Assembly (NCBI RefSeq): GCF_013031355.1
Contig: NZ_WPZO01000001.1
Span: forward strand, 186,001 to 250,000
Direction of reading: 5' to 3'
DNA length: 64,000 bases
Origin: Ruegeria arenilitoris
Lineage (GTDB): Bacteria; Pseudomonadota; Alphaproteobacteria; Rhodobacterales; Rhodobacteraceae
Under the pieces are notes generated by a model. That model saw only the letters and a list, made by a program, of their open reading frames with translations. It searched no databases and had not been told where the DNA came from. Positions 42,483-52,039 of this stretch are shown here, piece after piece. The position numbers and the translations under genes were made by a program. Position 1 is the first letter of the stretch; each line of letters opens with the position of its first letter.

Positions 42483-43628
42483 TCAGATATCCAGTGGTCG
42501 GATGAAGTTGGCGAAGGAGTAAAGGCGGATGTTGATGCGCCGCAGGAACTCGAAACTTTTGCCCTGTCCGGTGTAGATTGCCACCGCCGCGTGGCCACCA
42601 GCAGGGAAGGTGTGACCGTCGGGAATGTCGACCGAGATTTGTACTGCAATGCGACCCGGCAGTTTCGGCAGCTCGAACCCGGGCAGGCGGCCCGAGGGTA
42701 GGTACTGACCCTGACGAGTGGCCCACCAGATCGCCTCAACCTTGCCGTTCAGAATTTCACCGGGATAGAGATCAAGCGCGACCTCAACCGGTTGCCCAAC
42801 TTCGACGAATTTCAGGTTCTGCTGGCGATAGGTGGCCAGAATGTAGGGGTTGTCCTTTGTGACAAAGCTGGCGATTGCCCCCAGGCGGATATCACCCACA
42901 ACCAGACCCGGGCGGGCCTGTTGCGACACGATCATGCCGTCTTCGGGTGCGTAAATCGTCGTGTTATCAAGGAAGTACTGGGCTTTCTCCAGTTGAGCCT
43001 GCGCCTGAAGGATACCCGTGTTCACTCCGTCAATCTGAGAATCCAGCGCCAATTGCGCTTTCTCCAGATTGGCTTCGGCCTCTTTGATCTGCGCCTGATC
43101 CTCCGTGACCTGTTCGTTCCATCGGTCCAACTCGTCCTGACGTGCGCCGCCCGCAGGCACGAGATTTTCATAGCGTGCCTGTTGCGTTAGCGCGTAGGCC
43201 AATTGCGCATTCGCACGTTCTACGTTTTCCGCGGCGACAATGACATCCTGTTCCAAAATCTTGGCATTCTGCTCGGCAGCAACCAGTTGCGCGGTGGCCT
43301 CCTCGACCTCAAGCGAGAATACGGTGTCGTCAAAGCGATAGAGGGGATCGCCCTTCTTGACCTCGGTGTTCGGCTCGACCAGCACCTCTGTCAGGATGGT
43401 CGGCTCGGTCAGGCGCGGTACGATCTGGATGGTTGACCGCACAACATGGCTGTCGATCGAGAAGGGCTGAAAGAAACGCAGCGCCACCAGAAACACCAGC
43501 AACAGGTGGGCGCCAATCCAAAAGGTGACGATCCCCCAGGTGATGTTGAATTTCAGCCATTGGACTTTGAAAAAAATGAACCAGACAAAAATGATGTAGA
43601 ACAGCGTAATGCCGAGGGCGACGAACAT
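42483..43628 (-). CDS. HlyD/YiaV-type membrane fusion protein
   Basis: This 381-residue protein has two N-terminal hydrophobic stretches (ITLFYIIFVWFIFFKVQW and GIVTFWIGAHLLLVFLVAL), a split lipoyl/barrel domain and a long coiled coil (ATAQLVAAEQNAKILEQDVI onwards). It ends with a beta-barrel region. Two helices and the neighbouring DUF3302 gene match the E. coli YiaV-YiaW pair. It would connect the outer-membrane lipoprotein to an inner-membrane function, but no pump subunit is encoded next to it, so the exported substrate is unknown. Confidence 0.9.
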   Translation of the reverse strand: MFVALGITLFYIIFVWFIFFKVQWLKFNITWGIVTFWIGAHLLLVFLVALRFFQPFSIDSHVVRSTIQIVPRLTEPTILTEVLVEPNTEVKKGDPLYRFDDTVFSLEVEEATAQLVAAEQNAKILEQDVIVAAENVERANAQLAYALTQQARYENLVPAGGARQDELDRWNEQVTEDQAQIKEAEANLEKAQLALDSQIDGVNTGILQAQAQLEKAQYFLDNTTIYAPEDGMIVSQQARPGLVVGDIRLGAIASFVTKDNPYILATYRQQNLKFVEVGQPVEVALDLYPGEILNGKVEAIWWATRQGQYLPSGRLPGFELPKLPGRIAVQISVDIPDGHTFPAGGHAAVAIYTGQGKSFEFLRRINIRLYSFANFIRPLDI

Positions 43629-43649
43629 AGTCTGTGAATTCCTTTGGCC

Positions 43650-44012
43650 TTAGCTCTTCTGGGTGTCGTCAGGGTCCAGCGGGTCGCGGTATTCTTCCTT
43701 TACCGAACCGCCCAACCGTTTGATTTCCTTGCGGATGGCGTCTTTCTCGTCGTCGGGCGTGCGGCGAATATCGACCGTGACGCCATCGTGGAATGCCCAC
43801 ATGAAGGCGTGAACCCAAGGGACAACGGCCAGAAACCCCATCCAGCCCATGATCTTGACGGCTTCGGCATGGGGATGGTTGCGCTTGATCGCGATCCGCC
43901 CGGGCAGCCCCATGATGAACAGAAACAGCGCCATTACTGCCGCCAGCAGCAATATCAGTGCCACGAATGTCAGATAGTCGTAAAAGCCAAGCGGCTGTCC
44001 CAGTAGTCCCAT
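43650..44012 (-). CDS. DUF3302 (YiaW-like) inner-membrane protein
   Basis: This 120-residue protein has two membrane helices (YDYLTFVALILLLAAVMALF and MGWMGFLAVVPWVHAFMWAF), with GLPGRIAIKRNHPHAEAVK between them, the DUF3302 hallmark. The C-terminus is charged. ATG 44012 has GGAGG 7 bases upstream; the open frame extends 20 codons but overlaps the dsbB end region. YiaW-type proteins pair with YiaV/HlyD; function unknown. Confidence 0.88.
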   Translation of the reverse strand: MGLLGQPLGFYDYLTFVALILLLAAVMALFLFIMGLPGRIAIKRNHPHAEAVKIMGWMGFLAVVPWVHAFMWAFHDGVTVDIRRTPDDEKDAIRKEIKRLGGSVKEEYRDPLDPDDTQKS

Positions 44013-44046
44013 GCTCGTGCCTCCTTTTGGGAAGGTTGACTCATCC

Positions 44047-44610
44047 TCAGCCGTTGCCACCCATTTCGTCAATCAATTTATAGCTGGTGGGAGGATCGGC
44101 ACAGATACCCGGTCCACATTCCACCAAGGTCGAGACCGCGTTCAGTGCGGCCAAACCGAACATGATGAAGAACGCGGCTTTCGCCAGTAGGCTACCGCCG
44201 AAGCGGGGCTGAGGTTCGCTGTTGTACTGACGGTCAAACATCAGCATGAGTGCCGTGCCCAGCAGGATCAGGAAAAAGCAGATCGCTGCCCAGGTGTAGT
44301 AATGCAGTCCCAGCACGGGTGAGCCGTAGTGCCCGGTACCCGGCACGATATGCAGCAGGATCTGGCGTACGGCGACGCTGCCACCAAACATCGCGCCAAG
44401 CAGCATGATGCCGTAATTCCGGGGACGGGCACCGTACAGAAGGTTCAGCCCCAGACCCACGCCCACGGCGACAAAGCCAACACGTTGTAACAGGCACAAG
44501 GGGCAGGGCAGTTCGTAGAGTTTCAGCTGATAGACATAGGCCAGCAACAGCACCATGCTGACCGCCAACATGCCAAGTGCATTCAGAGTGCGTGAGAGTT
44601 CAGGTGTCAT
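44047..44610 (-). CDS. DsbB-like disulfide bond formation protein
   Basis: This 187-residue inner-membrane protein has four helices. The redox pair is Cys-Pro-Leu-Cys in LPCPLCLLQRVGF, and further Cys in LVECGPGICADPP supply the second periplasmic pair. It would re-oxidise a DsbA-like thiol oxidase with quinone. DsbB-DUF5993 is a recurring pair. GGAGA precedes the ATG. No dsbA is next to it; it may serve the adjacent envelope proteins, which is speculative. Confidence 0.87.
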   Translation of the reverse strand: MTPELSRTLNALGMLAVSMVLLLAYVYQLKLYELPCPLCLLQRVGFVAVGVGLGLNLLYGARPRNYGIMLLGAMFGGSVAVRQILLHIVPGTGHYGSPVLGLHYYTWAAICFFLILLGTALMLMFDRQYNSEPQPRFGGSLLAKAAFFIMFGLAALNAVSTLVECGPGICADPPTSYKLIDEMGGNG

Positions 44611-44620
44611 CCGGGCTCTC

Positions 44621-44776
44621 CTACAACTGGATTGTCAGGTGGCTGGTGGCGTGGAAATTCAGCCAATACACACTCAACGCCAGCGTGAAAAAGAACAGCA
44701 CATTGGCGGCTGTCGTGCGATTAAAGTAATTCAGCCCCATCGTGGCTGTAAGTAACGCAAACAAAAGCGCTATCAT
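44621..44776 (-). CDS. 51-residue DUF5993-like membrane protein
   Basis: This small ORF opens MIALLFALLTATMGLNYFN, has two hydrophobic segments (about residues 2-18 and 25-42), and ends HLTIQL. The AANVLFFFTLALSVYWLNFH stretch fits the DUF5993 family, which is encoded beside DsbB-like genes. GGAG lies upstream of the ATG, and dsbB begins 10 bases after its stop. It is probably a small partner of the DsbB-like protein. Confidence 0.72.
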   Translation of the reverse strand: MIALLFALLTATMGLNYFNRTTAANVLFFFTLALSVYWLNFHATSHLTIQL

Positions 44777-44890
44777 GGCCCGGATCTCCCCTCCCGTGCG
44801 ACGATTGCAATATGCGCGAGTGTGTCAGGCGAAGATCAGTCTGGCAAGAACCAGTGACTTGGATTCATCTTTAGTGCGAATTACTTAACG

Positions 44891-45652
44891 TCAACCACAG
44901 AGCTTTACCTGCGTGTTCCATTCCTTGCATTTGCGGGTCAGATCGTTGGGCAGGGCTTGGTCGGTATAGAACACGTCCACCTCGGACAATGAAGCAATCC
45001 GCGCCGGGGCGGTACGCTGAAACTTGGACTGGTCTGCAACAAGGCAGGTCTTGCGCGCCTGTGAGATGATGGTCTGGCTGACGCGCACTTCCTGAAAATC
45101 GAAGTCCAGCAGGTCTCCGTTTATGTCCAGTGCGGAACAGCCGATGATCGCATAGTCAAACTTGAACTGTTCGATGGTTGAGATTGTCAGGTTGCCGATT
45201 AGCCCCCCATCCGAGCGACGCAGCACGCCGCCAGCCACGACGATCTGACAATCTGGGTTTTCGACCAGGATGTTTGCGACGTTCATGTTGTTGGTGACCA
45301 CCATCAGGTCCTTGTGGCCCAGCAACTGCCGGGCAACGGCCTCGGTCGAGGTGCCTATGTTCAGAAACACGGACGCTCCGTCCGGTATATCCTGCGCGCA
45401 GTGTTGCGCGATGCGCGCCTTTGTGTCCGCGTTCAGGGCGCGGCGGTCTTCATAGCCGATATTGGATACGCCCGATCGCAACACCGCGCCGCCATGCACG
45501 CGGTCGAGCTTTCCCATGTCGGCCAGTTCCGACAGGTCTCGGCGAATGGTCTGAACCGTTACTTCGAACCGCGCGGCCAGATCTTCGACCATCACGCGGC
45601 CGTCCTGTTTGGCGATGTTCAGAATATCGGACTGGCGAAAAGATAGGGACAC
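44891..45652 (-). CDS. glpR: DeoR-family glycerol-3-phosphate repressor GlpR
   Basis: This 253-residue repressor has a DeoR HTH (MVEDLAARFEVTVQTIRRDL) followed by GKLDRVHGGAVL, then the sugar-phosphate-isomerase-like sensor (NIGTSTEAVARQL, VVTNNMNVA, CLVADQSKF). A GTG at 45652 with GGAG 6 bases upstream gives the length of E. coli GlpR (252) and the usual opening SLSFRQSDIL. An ATG at 45706 is in frame, but lacks a ribosome site and would read through operator-like repeats. The gene is divergent from glpD, its expected target. Confidence 0.88.
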   Translation of the reverse strand: MSLSFRQSDILNIAKQDGRVMVEDLAARFEVTVQTIRRDLSELADMGKLDRVHGGAVLRSGVSNIGYEDRRALNADTKARIAQHCAQDIPDGASVFLNIGTSTEAVARQLLGHKDLMVVTNNMNVANILVENPDCQIVVAGGVLRRSDGGLIGNLTISTIEQFKFDYAIIGCSALDINGDLLDFDFQEVRVSQTIISQARKTCLVADQSKFQRTAPARIASLSEVDVFYTDQALPNDLTRKCKEWNTQVKLCG

Positions 45653-45673
45653 GGTTGGCTCCAGATTGGGTGA

Positions 45674-45786
45674 GTTCGTTTTTGTTCTGTTTTTCGGAAT
45701 ATTCAACAGAATGACATCAAGAGGCGCAATAATTGACTATATCTGTGACAAAACGAACATAAACGAAAACAAACGTTGACGAAACG
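45674..45786. promoter_or_regulatory. glpR/glpD control region with helically phased repeats
   Basis: AAACG occurs at 45751, 45761, 45771 and 45782, i.e. every 10-11 bases, in the glpD leader; it overlaps a -35-like TTGACT (45733-45738) promoter area. On the glpR side, GTTCGTTTTT (45674) and GTTCTGTTTTT (45684) repeat with a 10-base step in the opposite orientation. The words resemble half-sites of GlpR operators (TTCGNNNNCGAA type). The phasing suggests cooperative binding on one face of the helix. Confidence 0.6.
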
Positions 45787-45841
45787 AGGCCTCCCAAGGT
45801 TAATGAGCGCGCGTCTTCCACCAATGGGGAATCACCCGGAT

Positions 45842-47428
45842 ATGAAACAGACACAGGAACAGGTCTCTGACCTTTTCATTATTGGCGGCGGCATCAACGG
45901 GTGCGGCATTGCCCGCGATGCGGCGGGGCGCGGGCTGTCGGTGACCTTGGCCGAGATGAACGATCTTGCCTCGGCGACGTCTTCGGCGTCGACCAAACTG
46001 TTCCACGGTGGGTTACGGTATCTGGAATATTTCGAGTTCCGCTTGGTGCGCGAGGCGTTGATCGAGCGGGAAACCCTGCTGCGCGCAATGCCGCATATCA
46101 GTTGGCCGATGCGATTTGTGCTGCCGTATCACGAGGATATGCGCTTTGACTCGGAAACCCCGACCTCGCGCCTACTCAGCACGGTGATGCCGTGGATGAA
46201 GGGTCGGCGTCCGGCCTGGCTGATCCGTCTGGGTCTGTTCATGTATGACCATCTAGGTGGGCGCAAAATCCTGCCGGGCACAGACGCGCTGGACCTGAAA
46301 ACCGCACCGGAAGGGCGGCCGCTGCAGGACAAGTTCGAGACGGCCTATGAGTATTCGGATTGCTGGATCGAGGATTCCCGGTTGGTTGTCCTCAACGCCC
46401 GCGATGCCGAGGCGCGCGGGGCAAAGATCATGGTGCGCACCGAGGTTCTTTCGGCGGAACGCGTAGACGACTTGTGGGAAGTGACGCTCAGGGATCGTGA
46501 CAGCGACGAGACACGTGTGGTTCGTGCCAGAATGTTGATCAATGCTGGCGGCCCGTGGGTTGGCGATATCATCCAGACGAAAGTCCGCGTGAACTCGCGC
46601 GAAGGTGTCCGGCTGGTGCGCGGCAGCCATATCGTGACCCGCAGGCTGTTTGACCACGACAAATGCTATTTCTTTCAGGGTGAGGATGGCCGCATCATCT
46701 TTGCCATCCCGTATGAGCGCGACTTCACCCTGATCGGCACCACAGATCAGGATCATCCGAACCCGTCCGAACCTCCGATCTGTACCGAGGCCGAGCAGGA
46801 CTATCTGTGCGCCTTCGCGACGAAATACTTCAAGAGGCCGGTGACCCGAGAGGATGTTGTCTGGACCTATTCCGGCGTGCGTCCTTTGTACGATGACGGG
46901 GCCAGCAGCGCGACGGCGGCAACGCGGGACTATACGTTAAAGGTCGACGCGCAGGGCGGGGCGCCCGTTCTGAATGTCTTTGGCGGCAAGATCACGACCT
47001 ACCGGCGGCTGGCCGAAAGTGCGTTGGAGAAAGTGGCCGAGCATTTCGCAGACCTGCCCGGACCTTGGACAGCAGGCGTTTCCTTGCCCGGCGGTGATTT
47101 CCCTGTCGATGGGGTGCAGGATCTGGTGGCTGGGCTTGAGGCGGATTACAGCTTTCTGGATCGCGCCTGGGCTGAACGTCTTGTGCGAGCCTATGGCACC
47201 GAAGCCCGCGCTATTCTGGGCGATGCCAAATCCTCGGGGGATTTGGGCGAGGATTTTGGTGCTACGCTGACTGCGCGTGAACTGGAATGGCTGATGGACA
47301 GGGAATACGCGCGCAAGGCCGAGGATGTGGTCTGGCGCCGGAACAAACTGGGTCTGCGGTTGACGACCGACCAAATTGCCCGGATTGAAGACTGGATGTC
47401 ACAGCGCTGCGCGCAAGCCGCTGCCTAA
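45842..47428 (+). CDS. glpD: Aerobic glycerol-3-phosphate dehydrogenase
   Basis: This 528-residue FAD enzyme of the inner membrane oxidises glycerol-3-phosphate to dihydroxyacetone phosphate and feeds the quinone pool. It has the N-terminal dinucleotide motif IIGGGINGCGIARDAAGRG, SSASTKLFHGGLRYLE, and the C-terminal IPYERDFTLIGTTD and FGGKITTYRRLAE. The frame opens at 45776, but ATG 45842 places the FAD motif at the normal distance. It is divergent from glpR and ends before a bidirectional terminator. Confidence 0.94.
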   Translation: MKQTQEQVSDLFIIGGGINGCGIARDAAGRGLSVTLAEMNDLASATSSASTKLFHGGLRYLEYFEFRLVREALIERETLLRAMPHISWPMRFVLPYHEDMRFDSETPTSRLLSTVMPWMKGRRPAWLIRLGLFMYDHLGGRKILPGTDALDLKTAPEGRPLQDKFETAYEYSDCWIEDSRLVVLNARDAEARGAKIMVRTEVLSAERVDDLWEVTLRDRDSDETRVVRARMLINAGGPWVGDIIQTKVRVNSREGVRLVRGSHIVTRRLFDHDKCYFFQGEDGRIIFAIPYERDFTLIGTTDQDHPNPSEPPICTEAEQDYLCAFATKYFKRPVTREDVVWTYSGVRPLYDDGASSATAATRDYTLKVDAQGGAPVLNVFGGKITTYRRLAESALEKVAEHFADLPGPWTAGVSLPGGDFPVDGVQDLVAGLEADYSFLDRAWAERLVRAYGTEARAILGDAKSSGDLGEDFGATLTARELEWLMDREYARKAEDVVWRRNKLGLRLTTDQIARIEDWMSQRCAQAAA

Positions 47429-47465
47429 GAAAAAAAGCCCCGCCGATTTGGCGGGGCTTTTCTTT
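47428..47465 (+). terminator. Bidirectional terminator between glpD and the RND pump
   Basis: The 9-bp stem AGCCCCGCC/GGCGGGGCT with a GATTT loop is flanked by an A-run on the left and TTTTCTTT on the right. It can therefore end both glpD (plus) and the convergent RND operon (minus). Confidence 0.92.
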
Positions 47466-47468
47466 GAC

Positions 47469-50400
47469 TTACGCCGCTTCCTCGGAAGGTCCCGGATCGT
47501 TCTTGGTTCCCTTGATCCACTCCCTGAGGCTTTGCATCAGGGCATACAGAACCGGTACCAGAATGACGCCGACCAGTGTGGCCGCCAACATACCGCCGAA
47601 CACCGCGACACCGATGGCTCGCTGACTGGCCGCGCCCGCACCATTGGCCGCCAGCAGCGGCACAACACCCAGCAGGAAGGACAGCGCGGTCATCATCACC
47701 GCGCGGAAACGCTGGTAAGCGGCCTCGACGGCGGCGTCCTTGATCGACAGGCCATTGGCCCGCTGTTCCATCGCAAACTCAACGATCAGAATGCCGTTTT
47801 TCGACGCCAGCCCCACAAGCATGATCATCCCGATCTGCGTATAGAGGTTGATGTCACTGCCAACGATGGCCACCGCGGCCACCGCTCCGAACAGGGCGAC
47901 AATCACCGACAGCAGGATCGAAACCGGCATCGTCCAGCTTTCATATTGCCCGACAAGGAACAGATAGCCGAACAGGATCGCCAGACCCAGAATGACGATT
48001 ACCAGGCTGCCAGAAGCCAGCTGCTGTTGCGCTGTCCCGGTCCATTCGAACGCATAACCCGGGGGCAGGGCGGTGGCCGATTCCTCGGTCATGACGGTGA
48101 TCGCATCACCTGTGGAAAGCCCCGGGGCAGGAACCGCCGTCACGGTTGCCGAGCGGAACAGGTTGTGGCGTTTCAGCAGGACCGGCCCCAGCACGTTCTC
48201 AACATCAACGAGCGTACCCAGAGGGACCATCTCACCTTTTGTCGAACGCACGTAAAGGTTCGAGATATCATCGACCTTGTCGCGATAGCTGCCATCCGCC
48301 TGGATCATCACGCGATAGACCCGGCCGAACAGGTTGAAGTCGTTCACGTAGTACGACCCCAACTGGGCCTGCATGGTCTGGAACACTTCGGCCACGGACA
48401 CTTGCAGCGTCTTGGCTTTTTCGCGGTCCAGATCAACGAACAGCTGCGGCACGTTTGCGCGGAAGGTGGTGTAGGCCTGACCGATTTCAGACCTCTGGTT
48501 CGCCGCATAAACGAACGACCCCACGGCCGAGGCCAGATCCTGAGGCGATCCGCCGCCGGTCTGCTGGACTTCCATCTCGACACCGGCCGACATACCCAGG
48601 CCTTGAATGGGCGGCGGGTTGAAAGCCACGATCGAGGCCGCGGACTCGCCATAGGCGATGGCCAGGACCTTTTGCAGGATCGCGTCCGCGCTCAGATCGT
48701 CTTCCTGACGCTCATCCCAGTTGTCGAGGTTCACAAAGATCGCTGCGCCGTTCGTCGTGGTCCCGTTCAGGATCGAGAATCCGTTGATCAGAACGGTGCT
48801 TGCTACGCCGGGGATTTCCTGAATCTGGTCGTCTACCCGAGCCGAGACAATCTCGGTGCGTTCCAGCGTTGCCGCGTCGGGCAGCTGAATATCAACGAAC
48901 AGATAGCCGTTATCCTCAAGGGGTAGGAAGCCGCTGGACGTGTTGGACATGATGGTACCAGTGCCCATCGCCAGCGCAACGATGACTCCAAGACCGACGA
49001 CCGGCAGGATCAGAAGCTTGCGCACGATGGCTACATACCCGCTGCGAATGCCGCCGATGAAATTCTCGAAGACGGCCAGCAACCCCTTTGGCGGGCCCGA
49101 GCGGGCGCGCAGAACCAGCCCGCACAAGGCCGGCGACAGGGTCAGTGCGTTGATCGACGAGATCACAACAGCGGTCGAGATTGTCACGGCGAACTGCGAA
49201 TAAAGCCGCCCCGAGATACCCGGCATAAAGGTCACCGGTACGAACACAGCCAGCAGAACCAGCGTGGTCGCAATCACCGGGCCGGTGATCTGACCCATGG
49301 CCTTGCGGGTGGCTTCGGCAGGGGGCAGCCCCTCGTCGGCAATGATCCTTTCGACGTTTTCGACCACAACAATCGCGTCATCCACGACGATCCCGATAGC
49401 CAGAACCAGCGCAAACAGCGAGATCGTGTTCAGCGACATTCCGAACAACAGCAGGAAAGCGAATGTCCCGATCAGAGACACCGGGATCGCAACGGCCGGA
49501 ATGATTGTTGCCCGCCAACTGCCCAGAAAAACAAACACAACCGAGATCACCAGAGTAAAGGTCAGGATCAGGGTCGTGATCACGTCGTTCAGAGATTGTT
49601 CCACAAAGTCGGTGGTGTTGAAAGGAACGTCAAATTCCACGTCCGTCGGAAAACTGCGCGACAGGCGGTCAAGTTCTGCCTGGACCCGCTCGGACACAGC
49701 CAATGCGTTTGCGCCGGGGGCCTGGTAAATACCGATGACGGTTGCAGGAACACTGTCAAAGTAACCCGAGGCCGCATAATACTGCGCACCCAGTTCAACC
49801 CGTGCGATATCCTTGACCCGAACGATCGAACCCGCGTCACCGGTTCGAATGACAATTTCACCGAATTCGGCGGCTGAGGTCAGGCGCCCCTTGGTTTTGA
49901 TCGTGTACTGAAACGTCTGCCCTTCGGGAACAGGGGGGGCACCGATCGAGCCGGCCGACACTTCAACGTTCTGCTCGCGGATGGCGCTGATTACGTCACC
50001 AGGCGTGATGGACAATGCAGCCATTTTGTCCGGATCCATCCAGATCCGCATGGCGTATTCCAGATTGGTCAGAACGTCCGCCTTACCAACGCCTTGAACC
50101 CGTGCCAGAGCATCTTTCAGGTTGATCGAGGCATAGTTCGACAGAAACACACTGTCATAGGTGCCGTTGGGCGAGGTCAGCGTGACCAGCAACAGCATGT
50201 TGGTCGACGCCTTCTGCGTGACCACGCCCGAGGACGTCACCTCGGTCGGCAGCGAAGACATCGCCTGCGCCACCCGGTTTTGCACGTTGACCGAGGCGAT
50301 GTCGGGATCGGTGCCAACCTCGAACGTGATGTTCAGCGAATACGAGCCGTTGTCGGACGAGGTGGACGTCATATAGATCATGTCGTCCACGCCGTTCACC

Positions 50401-50606
50401 TGTGCCTCAATAGGCGCAGCGACGGTGTTTTCCACCGTCTCGGCATTTGCGCCGGTATAGGTGGTGGACACACTGACCACGGGCGGCGTGATGTCCGGAA
50501 ACTGGGCCACCGGCAGAACCATGTAGCCGATGATGCCCATGATGGTCAGGACAAGCGAAATAACTAGCGCCAGCTTGGGCCGGCTGATGAACAGGGCAGA
50601 GAACAT
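47469..50606 (-). CDS. RND multidrug efflux transporter (AcrB/HAE1 family)
   Basis: This 1045-residue inner-membrane pump has helix 1 at its N-terminus ([20 protein letters not shown]), two large periplasmic loops, and the proton-relay Asp pair in helix 4 ([20 protein letters not shown]). QLKVDG-like drug-pathway loops and the C-terminal [20 protein letters not shown] are typical of HAE1. It is encoded behind its adaptor with a gap of 3 bases; no outer-membrane channel gene is in this operon, so it may use a channel such as the one at 40909-42471 (speculative). Confidence 0.95.
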   Translation of the reverse strand: MFSALFISRPKLALVISLVLTIMGIIGYMVLPVAQFPDITPPVVSVSTTYTGANAETVENTVAAPIEAQVNGVDDMIYMTSTSSDNGSYSLNITFEVGTDPDIASVNVQNRVAQAMSSLPTEVTSSGVVTQKASTNMLLLVTLTSPNGTYDSVFLSNYASINLKDALARVQGVGKADVLTNLEYAMRIWMDPDKMAALSITPGDVISAIREQNVEVSAGSIGAPPVPEGQTFQYTIKTKGRLTSAAEFGEIVIRTGDAGSIVRVKDIARVELGAQYYAASGYFDSVPATVIGIYQAPGANALAVSERVQAELDRLSRSFPTDVEFDVPFNTTDFVEQSLNDVITTLILTFTLVISVVFVFLGSWRATIIPAVAIPVSLIGTFAFLLLFGMSLNTISLFALVLAIGIVVDDAIVVVENVERIIADEGLPPAEATRKAMGQITGPVIATTLVLLAVFVPVTFMPGISGRLYSQFAVTISTAVVISSINALTLSPALCGLVLRARSGPPKGLLAVFENFIGGIRSGYVAIVRKLLILPVVGLGVIVALAMGTGTIMSNTSSGFLPLEDNGYLFVDIQLPDAATLERTEIVSARVDDQIQEIPGVASTVLINGFSILNGTTTNGAAIFVNLDNWDERQEDDLSADAILQKVLAIAYGESAASIVAFNPPPIQGLGMSAGVEMEVQQTGGGSPQDLASAVGSFVYAANQRSEIGQAYTTFRANVPQLFVDLDREKAKTLQVSVAEVFQTMQAQLGSYYVNDFNLFGRVYRVMIQADGSYRDKVDDISNLYVRSTKGEMVPLGTLVDVENVLGPVLLKRHNLFRSATVTAVPAPGLSTGDAITVMTEESATALPPGYAFEWTGTAQQQLASGSLVIVILGLAILFGYLFLVGQYESWTMPVSILLSVIVALFGAVAAVAIVGSDINLYTQIGMIMLVGLASKNGILIVEFAMEQRANGLSIKDAAVEAAYQRFRAVMMTALSFLLGVVPLLAANGAGAASQRAIGVAVFGGMLAATLVGVILVPVLYALMQSLREWIKGTKNDPGPSEEAA

Positions 50607-50609
50607 CGG

Positions 50610-51770
50610 TTACTCTCCCGGCTGCTCAGAGGCCACGACCGCATCCACGGCCACACCCGGACGAACCCTTTGCAGGCCCTCGACGATGACGCTTTCACCT
50701 TCGCGCAGGCCATCCTTTACGATGATTGCAGTCTCGACGGTGTCTCCGGTGGTGATATAGCGCTGCTCGACCATCTGCTTGTCATTCACGACCAACACGA
50801 ATTCTCCTCGCTGGTCACGTTGCAGCGCGGCCTGAGGGATCAGGACCTCAAGTGTTGGCTCCAAAGCTTCGATCTGAACGCTCAGGAACTGACCGTCGAC
50901 GATCAAACGAGCGGTGTTATCAAATTCGGCCCGAACTGCAATTGCGCCTGTCAGAGGGTCGATGCGGTTGTCAACGAAGACGATCTTGCCGGTTTCATCC
51001 AGATTGGTGCCGTTGGGCAGGGTTAAGTGCACGTTTGGACTTTTGCTGCTTTCGGCCAACGAGGCTGCGCTCTCACCATATTGCTCAAGAACCGTAGTGA
51101 ATTGTTTTTCGTTCAACGAAAAGTTCACATAGATCGGCGCCTCGCTGACCAGATTCACAAGAGGAGGGTTCGTCGGCCCAACCACGTCGCCCACACTTGT
51201 GGCGACGCGGCCGAGACGCCCGGAAAAGGGGGCGTGAATTTTGGTATAGCTCAGGTCCAGCTCAGCTTGCTGGATTGCGGCATGGGCTGATTTGACTTCA
51301 GCCTCGGCGACCAGTTCATTCGCACGTGCGATGTCCCGCTCGGATTCGGGGGTCGCGTCGCGTAGGTAAAGCTCTTCCTTTCGGGCCAGCTCTACCTTTG
51401 CCAGTTCCAGATTGGCCTCAGCACGGTCCAAATCGGCCTTGCGGGCTTCGAGTGTGGCTTCATAGAGATCGGGTTCGATCGTGAACAACAAGTCGTCTTT
51501 GCTTACGAGTGAACCGTCAGTTACTTCCTGGCTTTCAAGAAATCCGTTAACCCTCGCTACGATGTCAACCTTGTCGATCGCCTCGGCACGACCGATGAAA
51601 ACAGCTTCTTCAGTGATTTCCTGCGTATAAGCCGCAGCGATGGACACCTTAGGGGGCGGGGCGTCGCTTTCATCCTGCGCCAGGGCCGCATTTGCCATGC
51701 ACATACAGACCAAAGCGGCAACGGCTGGCCCGTAGAAGCGGGATTTGGAGTTCTTCAATGCAAGGGACAT
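50610..51770 (-). CDS. RND efflux periplasmic adaptor
   Basis: This 386-residue membrane fusion protein has a Sec signal (LVCMCMANAALA), the lipoyl half VNGFLESQEVTDGSLVSKDD, a coiled hairpin (RADLDR/RAEANLELAKVELAR region), the second lipoyl half and the barrel domain with GRLGRVATSVGDVV. It links the pump to an outer-membrane channel. ATG 51770 has GAGG 8 bases upstream; 51800 is an alternative start without a ribosome site. No regulator gene is next to it. Confidence 0.92.
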   Translation of the reverse strand: MSLALKNSKSRFYGPAVAALVCMCMANAALAQDESDAPPPKVSIAAAYTQEITEEAVFIGRAEAIDKVDIVARVNGFLESQEVTDGSLVSKDDLLFTIEPDLYEATLEARKADLDRAEANLELAKVELARKEELYLRDATPESERDIARANELVAEAEVKSAHAAIQQAELDLSYTKIHAPFSGRLGRVATSVGDVVGPTNPPLVNLVSEAPIYVNFSLNEKQFTTVLEQYGESAASLAESSKSPNVHLTLPNGTNLDETGKIVFVDNRIDPLTGAIAVRAEFDNTARLIVDGQFLSVQIEALEPTLEVLIPQAALQRDQRGEFVLVVNDKQMVEQRYITTGDTVETAIIVKDGLREGESVIVEGLQRVRPGVAVDAVVASEQPGE

Positions 51771-51984
51771 GGCAGGCGCCTCGTTAAAGCTATGGATCAT
51801 GCGCCCGGGCTGACTGACCGCCCCGACGAGTCGAGTGAATTTCTGGTCAGGATGGCTGTTTTGCGTGTATATCTCAAGCTTCTTGAATGCGAATTAATCG
51901 TTCCGGTCGGCAGAATTTTTCGCGCCGTCAGGCGAACTTAGGCTGATTTTCTTAAGTCCGCTTTTTCAATTTCCCGCCGGAAAA

Positions 51985-52017
51985 ACGAAAACGAGGGCCG
52001 CGCGGGCCCCCGTTTTT
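51985..52017 (-). terminator. Terminator behind metG (also T-run on the other strand)
   Basis: The stem ACGAGGGCC/GGGCCCCCGT with one mismatch and a GCGC loop is followed by CGTTTTCGTTTTT-type T-rich sequence on the minus strand and by TTTTTG on the plus strand. It ends the metG transcript. Confidence 0.75.
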
Positions 52018-52039
52018 GTGTTCGACATTGAGTTTTGGA

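Noticed and set aside
42472..42726. 85-codon N-terminal extension of the outer-membrane lipoprotein
   Set aside because: It overlaps the HlyD gene and precedes a normal lipoprotein signal; ATG 42471 with GAGG is the better start.
47376..48926. 516-codon plus-strand frame running past the glpD stop
   Set aside because: It crosses a clear terminator and lies antisense to the RND pump; no start signal or motif.
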